The translations under genes and the position numbers were made by a program. A stretch of DNA of 17,389 nt from JBMNQS01 sp050944255 (GTDB lineage Bacteria > Bacillota > Clostridia > Christensenellales > Maliibacteriaceae): NCBI GenBank assembly GCA_050944255.1, contig JBMNQS010000046.1:1-17389 (forward strand), in the 5' to 3' direction. This document shows, one piece after another, positions 12,787 to 17,389 of the stretch. The notes beneath the pieces are model-generated. The model was not told the DNA's origin. It saw only the letters and a list, made by a program, of their open reading frames with translations, and made no database searches. How positions within the stretch are numbered: position 1 is the first letter of the stretch; every line of letters begins with the position of its first letter.

Positions 12787-13955
12787 GCATTCGGGTTAAA
12801 CGCATCACAACTTTCATTTTGCTGGTGCTGACACTGCTTTTGTCCGGCTGCTGGGATAACCGGGAACTGCACAAGCTGTTCATCGTCACGGGCATCGCGC
12901 TGGATGCGGCGGACAACCCCGAAGAGATCGCCATTGCCGTGCAGATCGCCAAGGGCAAGCAGGAATCCTCCGGCTCGGGCGATAGCAAGGAAACGGAGGA
13001 TTCGGGCGTCATCGTCCTGGAGGCCACCGGCGAAACTGCGATGCAGGGACTGGCGGAGTTTAACCGGGACAGCAGCCGCACGCTTTTATTGCAGCATAAC
13101 CAGGTGCTGCTGCTGGGTTCGTCCATGGCCGAACAGGGCGTCAAAGACCGCATAGACATGTTTATGCGCGAACAGCAGGCCCGCATGGAGGTGCTGATCC
13201 TCGTGGTGGACGGGCGTGCGAAAGAGGTCCTTTCCGCCCAGATGGAGCAGGACAGGATTTCAGGGATGTTCCTGTCCAACATGATAGCGGATATGGCGGA
13301 GGTATCGCCGCATTATGAGGTGCGGATGCTGGATTTCGCCTCCCGCATACTCGATGAGACCACCTCGCCGGTGGCACCGCTTATCCGGGTGCTGCCAAAG
13401 GACGACAAACAGCAAATTGTGATTGACGGCATGGCGGTATTCAAGCAGGACAAAATGATCGGCCGGATGAACAACGACGAGACGCTGGGCTACATATGGG
13501 GCATGGGCGACGTGGAGCAGTGCGGCTTTACCGCCGGCAGCTCTCTGGGCAAAGCGGCGTTTCAGACCCGGAAGCTGGATACCAAAAGAACGGTGACGCT
13601 TCGTCCCGACGGCGGCGTACAGGTAGCGCTAAACGTGGAGGCGACGCTGAACATCGGCGAGCTGCGCGGATTTGAAGGGATGAAGCCCGAGGAACTGACG
13701 CCGCACCTGACGCAGGTGGCCACCGAAGAAATCCGGCGGAAAATAACGGATACCTTTGTGCTGGCCCAGGAGATGAACGCCGACATTTACGGATTCGGCA
13801 CGTCGGTTTACCGCAAGTATCCCAAAGAGTGGAAATTCATGAAGGCCCGGTGGGACCAGATTTTCCCGGACATCGACCTGGACGTGCAGATCAAGGTGAA
13901 CATTCCGGCCACGGGGCAGATCATACAATCGCTGGAGATGGAGGGCAGTACGTAA
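12783..13955 (+). CDS. gerC: spore germinant receptor C subunit, lipoprotein (Ger(x)C family)
   Basis: This 390-residue lipoprotein has an N-terminal signal with lipobox LLSGC (lipidated Cys at 23), directly followed by the hallmark WDNREL of the Ger(x)C family. The rest is hydrophilic and has the family's usual three-domain length. C subunits are diacylated, sit on the outer face of the spore inner membrane and are needed for receptor function in most species. The start overlaps the A-subunit stop as ATGA, and its stop overlaps the first B-subunit start as TAATG, so the three are translationally coupled. The gene order A-C-B differs from the A-B-C order common in Bacillus. No key feature is missing. 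Confidence 0.95.
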   Translation: MSIRVKRITTFILLVLTLLLSGCWDNRELHKLFIVTGIALDAADNPEEIAIAVQIAKGKQESSGSGDSKETEDSGVIVLEATGETAMQGLAEFNRDSSRTLLLQHNQVLLLGSSMAEQGVKDRIDMFMREQQARMEVLILVVDGRAKEVLSAQMEQDRISGMFLSNMIADMAEVSPHYEVRMLDFASRILDETTSPVAPLIRVLPKDDKQQIVIDGMAVFKQDKMIGRMNNDETLGYIWGMGDVEQCGFTAGSSLGKAAFQTRKLDTKRTVTLRPDGGVQVALNVEATLNIGELRGFEGMKPEELTPHLTQVATEEIRRKITDTFVLAQEMNADIYGFGTSVYRKYPKEWKFMKARWDQIFPDIDLDVQIKVNIPATGQIIQSLEMEGST

Positions 13956-15106
13956 TGAGAATCGACAAGTCGCGGATTTCCAGCACCCAGTTTATGTTCA
14001 TAGCGGCCTGCTTCCTTCAGTCCTCGTCCCTTTTGACCGCGTTCCTGGCCGCCGTTACGAAACATGATTCGTGGCTGGTGGTCATTTTCGGATTCGTCGC
14101 CTGCCTGCCGCTGGTATGGGTATTGGCGGCGCTGATGAACCGGTTTCCGGATAAGAACCTGGTGCAGATCCTGCAGGAAGTGTACGGTCCGGTGACAGGC
14201 AAAATTTTATCGGTGTTCTACGTCTGGTTTTTCATCACGCTGACCTCGCTGAATGCTATGGACCTTTCCAACCTGGCCAAGCTGACCATCATGGACGAGA
14301 CGCCCAACGCGGTGCTTTTGGTCACGTGCATGCTGGTGGCCACGCTGGCCGTGCGCCACGGCATCAAGGTAACGGCCCGGTTCGCGCCCCTGTTCGTAGT
14401 GGTGGCCTTTGCCATACTGGCCGTTTCCTACGTACTGCTGCTGGGCGAATTCAAGCTGGAAAACTTTCTGCCCATGTTCGACCAGCCGGCCATCAAATAC
14501 GTGCAGGGTACCCACATCATCGCCACCATACCCTTTGGGGAACTGGTGGCGATGATGATGCTGACGCCCAACGTAGACCTGCGGGGAAAGCGCGTCACCA
14601 AATACCTGATGGGCGGCTTTATCATGGGCGGTTTCTCGCTTTTGATTATCAAGCTGCGTGATATTGCGGTGCTGGGCAACATGCTCCACCTGTTTTCGGT
14701 GCCCTCCCTGGTGGTGCTGCGCCTGGTGAACCTGGGCGAGGCGCTCAGCCGCGTGGAGATCCTGTTTACCATTGCGCTGATCATGCTGCTGTTCTTCAAA
14801 ATTTCCATCCTCTACTACATATCGGTGCTGACCATCTCGCAGTTGATGAATATCAAGGCGTACCGGCACATCGTGCTTGCGGCGGGGGCCCTTGTGATCA
14901 CCTACGGCTTGTCTCTGTACATCACCGCCGTGCAGCATGCCTCCTTTGCCCAGACAACAGCGCCCATCGTATGGTCTCTGTTTGAATTTGTGATACCGCT
15001 TGCGACGCTTCTCATCGCCATGTGCAGGAAGCTGGGCAAGCGGCCCGGGATGAAGAACCGCGCGGCGCCGGCACTTGAAAATAGGGGGGTATACCATGAG
15101 AATTGA
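13955..15106 (+). CDS. gerB: spore germinant receptor B subunit, copy 1 (GerAB/GerKB permease family)
   Basis: This 383-residue polytopic membrane protein belongs to the spore germination B-subunit branch of the amino acid-polyamine-organocation superfamily, with about ten predicted helices spread over residues 10-365 and a basic polar tail. B subunits bind the germinant in a transporter-like pocket. The start ATG at 13955 overlaps the C-subunit stop (TAATG); an upstream in-frame extension lies inside the C gene. The conserved start MRIDKSRISSTQFMF and the LVQILQEVYGP and IPFGELVA stretches are typical. It is about 78% identical to the next gene (77 differences in about 359 aligned residues, counted by eye). 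The C-terminal 20 residues extend beyond copy 2 and overlap its start by 11 nt. Confidence 0.94.
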   Translation: MRIDKSRISSTQFMFIAACFLQSSSLLTAFLAAVTKHDSWLVVIFGFVACLPLVWVLAALMNRFPDKNLVQILQEVYGPVTGKILSVFYVWFFITLTSLNAMDLSNLAKLTIMDETPNAVLLVTCMLVATLAVRHGIKVTARFAPLFVVVAFAILAVSYVLLLGEFKLENFLPMFDQPAIKYVQGTHIIATIPFGELVAMMMLTPNVDLRGKRVTKYLMGGFIMGGFSLLIIKLRDIAVLGNMLHLFSVPSLVVLRLVNLGEALSRVEILFTIALIMLLFFKISILYYISVLTISQLMNIKAYRHIVLAAGALVITYGLSLYITAVQHASFAQTTAPIVWSLFEFVIPLATLLIAMCRKLGKRPGMKNRAAPALENRGVYHEN

Positions 15107-16190
15107 CCGATCGCAGATTTCCGGCATCCAGTTCATGTTTATGGCGGCCTGCTTTCTTCAGTCTTCGTCCCTTCTGACCGCGTTCCTCGCGGCCGTTACG
15201 AAGCACGATTCATGGCTGGTGGTTATTTTCGGGTTCATCATGAGCCTGCCTATGATCGGCCTGTTCGCGGCGCTGATGAACCGGTTTCCAAACAAGAATC
15301 TGGTGCAGATCCTGCAGGAAGTGTACGGCCCGGTGGCGGGCAAAATTATATCGGCACTCTACATCTGGTTTTTCATCACGCTGACCTCGCTGAACGCCAC
15401 GGACCTGGCAAGCCTGACAAAGCTGACCTTAATGAACGAGACGCCCGACGCGGCGCCCTTGGTCCTGTGCATGCTGGTGGCGGCCCTGGCCGTGCGCCGC
15501 GGCATCAAGGTAACGGCCCGCTTCAGCCTGCTGTTTGTTATAGTAGCCTTTTCCATACTAACCGTTTCATGCCTGTTGCTGCTGGGCGAATTCAACTTTG
15601 AGAACTTCCTGCCCATGTTTGACCTTCCGGCCATCAAATACGTGCAGGGCACCCACATCATCACCACCATACCCTTTGGGGAACTGGTGGCACTGCTGAT
15701 GCTGACGCCCAACGTCAAGCTGCGGGGGGCGCGCATCAACAAGTACCTGTTCGGCGGCTTTGTCATGGGAGGCATTTCCCTGCTGCTGATCAAGCTGCGG
15801 GATATCGCGGTGCTGGGCAACATGCTTCACCTGTTCTCGGTGCCCTCCTTGGTGGTGCTGCGCCTGGTACACCTTGGGGATGCGCTCAGCCGCGTGGAAA
15901 TCCTGTTCATCATCGTGCTGGTCATGCTGCTGTTCTTCAAAATTTCCATCCTGTACTACATATCGGTGCTGGCCATCGCGCAATTGACGAACCTCAAGGC
16001 GTATCGGCACATTGTGCTTGCGGCGGGGGCCCTTGTGATCACCTACGGCCTGACGCTGTATCCCTCCGCCGTGAAACACGCCGCCTACGCCCAGACCGTT
16101 GAACCGATCATGTGGACGCTCTTTCAGATTTTGATACCGCTTCTGACGCTTTTGATCGCCCTAATCAGAAAGCAGCCCAAACTGCCCGAG
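13955..16190 (+). repeat. tandem duplication of the B-subunit gene
   Basis: The two B-subunit genes align without gaps over about 359 residues, and the DNA is also clearly homologous, including long exact stretches such as the one near 14877 and 16018. The duplication unit is about 1.14 kb. Differences are spread evenly and most are conservative, so both copies appear to be under selection. Confidence 0.9.
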
Positions 16191-16205
16191 GCAAAGGAGG
16201 TATAA
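15096..16205 (+). CDS. gerB: spore germinant receptor B subunit, copy 2
   Basis: This 369-residue polytopic protein is a paralog of the preceding gene, with the same ten-helix plan and start MRIDRSQISGIQFMF. The ATG at 15096 was chosen because GGGGGGT lies upstream and because it aligns with copy 1; a TTG seven codons earlier is less likely. It begins inside copy 1 with an 11-nt overlap. Changes against copy 1 cluster in residues 48-57, 100-125 and 140-160, that is, in membrane segments where germinant contacts are expected, while the segment around 188-200 (YVQGTHII, IPFGELVA) is nearly unchanged. A second B subunit could let the operon assemble two receptors with one A and C set. It is followed after 3 nt by the D-subunit-like gene. 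There are no frameshifts or stops. Confidence 0.93.
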   Translation: MRIDRSQISGIQFMFMAACFLQSSSLLTAFLAAVTKHDSWLVVIFGFIMSLPMIGLFAALMNRFPNKNLVQILQEVYGPVAGKIISALYIWFFITLTSLNATDLASLTKLTLMNETPDAAPLVLCMLVAALAVRRGIKVTARFSLLFVIVAFSILTVSCLLLLGEFNFENFLPMFDLPAIKYVQGTHIITTIPFGELVALLMLTPNVKLRGARINKYLFGGFVMGGISLLLIKLRDIAVLGNMLHLFSVPSLVVLRLVHLGDALSRVEILFIIVLVMLLFFKISILYYISVLAIAQLTNLKAYRHIVLAAGALVITYGLTLYPSAVKHAAYAQTVEPIMWTLFQILIPLLTLLIALIRKQPKLPEAKEV

Positions 16206-16208
16206 CGC

Positions 16209-16418
16209 ATGGCACTGATACTGACCGGCTTTGCGCTGATTGCGTTGATAGACTTATGGCCCATTATGCGCCATTACCGGGGCCGCACCGCGGTCACGTT
16301 CTTTCTGCTTTTTATTCCGGCGCTGGTGCTGGCCGTGCTGCAGGCGGCCGGGGTGGAGGTGCCCAGCCTGCTGGTCGCATTGGGCGACGCGCTCAAATCG
16401 CTGGGCATCAGCTACTGA
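16209..16418 (+). CDS. small two-helix membrane protein, germinant receptor D-subunit-like
   Basis: This 69-residue protein has two hydrophobic segments (about 2-19 and 28-43) joined by a short polar turn, PIMRHYRGRT. It then has an amphipathic end, VPSLLVALGDALKSLGISY. Small two-helix D subunits of this size are known to be encoded in or beside many gerA-type operons of Bacillus and to modulate receptor function. The ATG has AAAGGAGG (16193-16200) with an 8-nt gap and begins 3 nt after the B copy 2 stop, so it is clearly part of the operon. The assignment rests on size, topology and position, not on a diagnostic motif. No U-tailed terminator is evident after it. Confidence 0.75.
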   Translation: MALILTGFALIALIDLWPIMRHYRGRTAVTFFLLFIPALVLAVLQAAGVEVPSLLVALGDALKSLGISY

Positions 16419-16436
16419 CCGTCAAGTAAATTTATA

Positions 16437-16466
16437 TTGCCGCATCCTGGAATTTAATGGTAAACT
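16437..16466 (+). promoter_or_regulatory. weak candidate promoter of the right-edge hydrolase
   Basis: TTGCCG (16437-16442) and TAAACT (16461-16466) are separated by 18 nt. Both are partial matches. The 109-nt gap before the hydrolase start would be long for an operon with the germination genes, so a separate promoter is likely, but this one is not certain. Confidence 0.25.
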
Positions 16467-16527
16467 TTTTCATAACAGGCGTCACGTATCGACCGGTCCC
16501 CGGGGGCGGGGCAATGGAGGATGCAAT

Positions 16528-17389
16528 ATGAAAGACGGCAAGTACCATCTCGATGAAAGGCGTACCATCTCTCTGGGAGGCAGACCGGCGCACATACGGA
16601 TTCGCGGAACCAGTGAAGAAAATCCCGTACTGCTGTTTCTTCACGGCGGTCCGGGGATATCGGACCGGCACTGGGTATTAAAATACCAGTCGGACCTTTC
16701 GGATATCTGCACCCTGGTATGCTGGGACCAGCGCGGCAGCGGCAAAAGCTACACGAAACAGCAGGGGCGGCAAAGCGTCACCGTAGAGGATATGGTGAGC
16801 GACGCCTCCGAACTTCTGGACTACCTCTGCGACCGCTTTTCCAAGGATAAAATCTATATCGTGGGCCACTCCTGGGGGAGCGTGCTGGGGGTTCTCTTGA
16901 CCACGCGCCGGCCGGAACGCGTCGCTGCGTACATCGGCATGGGCCAGGTGGTGAATCTGGACGAAAACGAGCGCATTTCCTATGGGCTCGTCCTTGACGA
17001 AGCCCGCCGCCGCGGCGACAAAAGGGCGCTTGGGGCCCTGGAGCGCATAGGCGAGCCCCAAGGCGGGCGCTACGGCTCCATAGACGATCTGATCACCCAG
17101 CGCAACTACATGTCAAAGTACGGCGGCGCCAGCTACAACCGCAGCGAATCCATCTGGACATCCATGGTCCTGCCGCTCTTGCGATCGCCCGAGTATTCCC
17201 TGGGCGATATGCTCGGCTACGCAAAGGGTTCGTTTTACAGCTTAAAGCAGCTCTGGGACCAAGTGTGCGACACCTGCTTCGACCAGAGTGTAACGCGTAT
17301 GGACGTCCCGGTTTACATCACCCAGGGGCGGCACGACTGGAACACGCCCCCGTCCATCTCCCACCGCTGGTTTGAGCGGCTTGAAGCGC
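16528..17389 (+). CDS. alpha/beta hydrolase, proline iminopeptidase-like (partial, runs off the right edge)
   Basis: This reading frame is open for 287 codons to the window end, so the C-terminus is missing. It starts at ATG 16528 with TGGAGG (16515-16520) 7 nt upstream. The motifs are those of the proline iminopeptidase group (peptidase S33): HGGPG at 39-43, WDQRGSGKS at 66-74, the nucleophile S115 in GHSWGS and the probable acid D270 in QGRHDWNTP. The histidine would lie just past the edge. The residues around 155-225 form the cap domain that sets specificity. Enzymes of this group release N-terminal proline or hydrolyse related amides and esters in the cytoplasm. No peptide-uptake gene lies beside it, so the substrate is open. 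Confidence 0.88.
   Translation, partial: MKDGKYHLDERRTISLGGRPAHIRIRGTSEENPVLLFLHGGPGISDRHWVLKYQSDLSDICTLVCWDQRGSGKSYTKQQGRQSVTVEDMVSDASELLDYLCDRFSKDKIYIVGHSWGSVLGVLLTTRRPERVAAYIGMGQVVNLDENERISYGLVLDEARRRGDKRALGALERIGEPQGGRYGSIDDLITQRNYMSKYGGASYNRSESIWTSMVLPLLRSPEYSLGDMLGYAKGSFYSLKQLWDQVCDTCFDQSVTRMDVPVYITQGRHDWNTPPSISHRWFERLEA

Noticed and set aside
14207..15136. 309-codon minus-strand open frame opposite B subunit copy 1, with a related frame at 15567-16079
   Set aside because: The two resemble each other only because the sense genes are duplicated. Both are antisense shadows with His/Gln-rich translations.
1..17389. CRISPR arrays, tRNA, rRNA and complete insertion sequences
   Set aside because: No regularly spaced repeats, tRNA-like cloverleaf, ribosomal RNA sequence or transposase motif was seen by eye on either strand.

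Overview
The window reads as chromosomal DNA from an endospore-forming member of the Bacillota, most likely a Clostridia-class organism of moderately high GC. The evidence is a complete GerA-type spore germinant receptor operon, consensus AGGAGG ribosome binding sites, sigma-A promoters of the TTGACA-N17-TATAAT type, U-tailed intrinsic terminators, and DegV and DtxR genes typical of the phylum. No tRNA, rRNA, CRISPR array or intact transposase was seen.

Left part (1-4650) is ordinary metabolism. It holds a DtxR-family metal regulator (minus), a DegV-family fatty-acid-binding protein (minus), a divergently transcribed nitroreductase (plus) and a glutamine-dependent NAD+ synthetase (minus). Between the last two lies a roughly 200-bp, hairpin-rich sequence with inverted-repeat ends that looks like a small non-autonomous mobile repeat.

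Middle part (4860-8970) is the most unusual region. A perfect-consensus promoter, with an 8-bp inverted repeat wrapped around its -35 box, precedes a long leader and four co-directional genes: an FtsX/MacB-like permease, a MacB/LolD-type ATPase, a second FtsX/MacB-like permease and a small secreted protein with a clear signal peptide. A terminator follows. Just beyond it is a 32-bp exact copy of the secreted gene's translation start, leading to a 14-codon remnant inside an imperfect inverted repeat. I infer a secreted-peptide/ABC cassette that acts in export, immunity or envelope stress. The secreted protein matches no family I can name.

Next (9120-10916, minus) is a two-gene operon for an MBL-fold lipoprotein and an alpha/beta hydrolase. 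Its strong promoter overlaps a 22-bp near-perfect palindrome.

Right part (11097-16418, plus) is a germinant receptor operon ordered A-C-B-B'-D. The two B permeases are a tandem duplication with about 78% identical residues (counted by eye), and the last gene encodes a 69-residue, two-helix protein resembling receptor D subunits. The genes are translationally coupled (ATGA, TAATG and an 11-nt overlap). A proline-iminopeptidase-like alpha/beta hydrolase then runs off the right edge.
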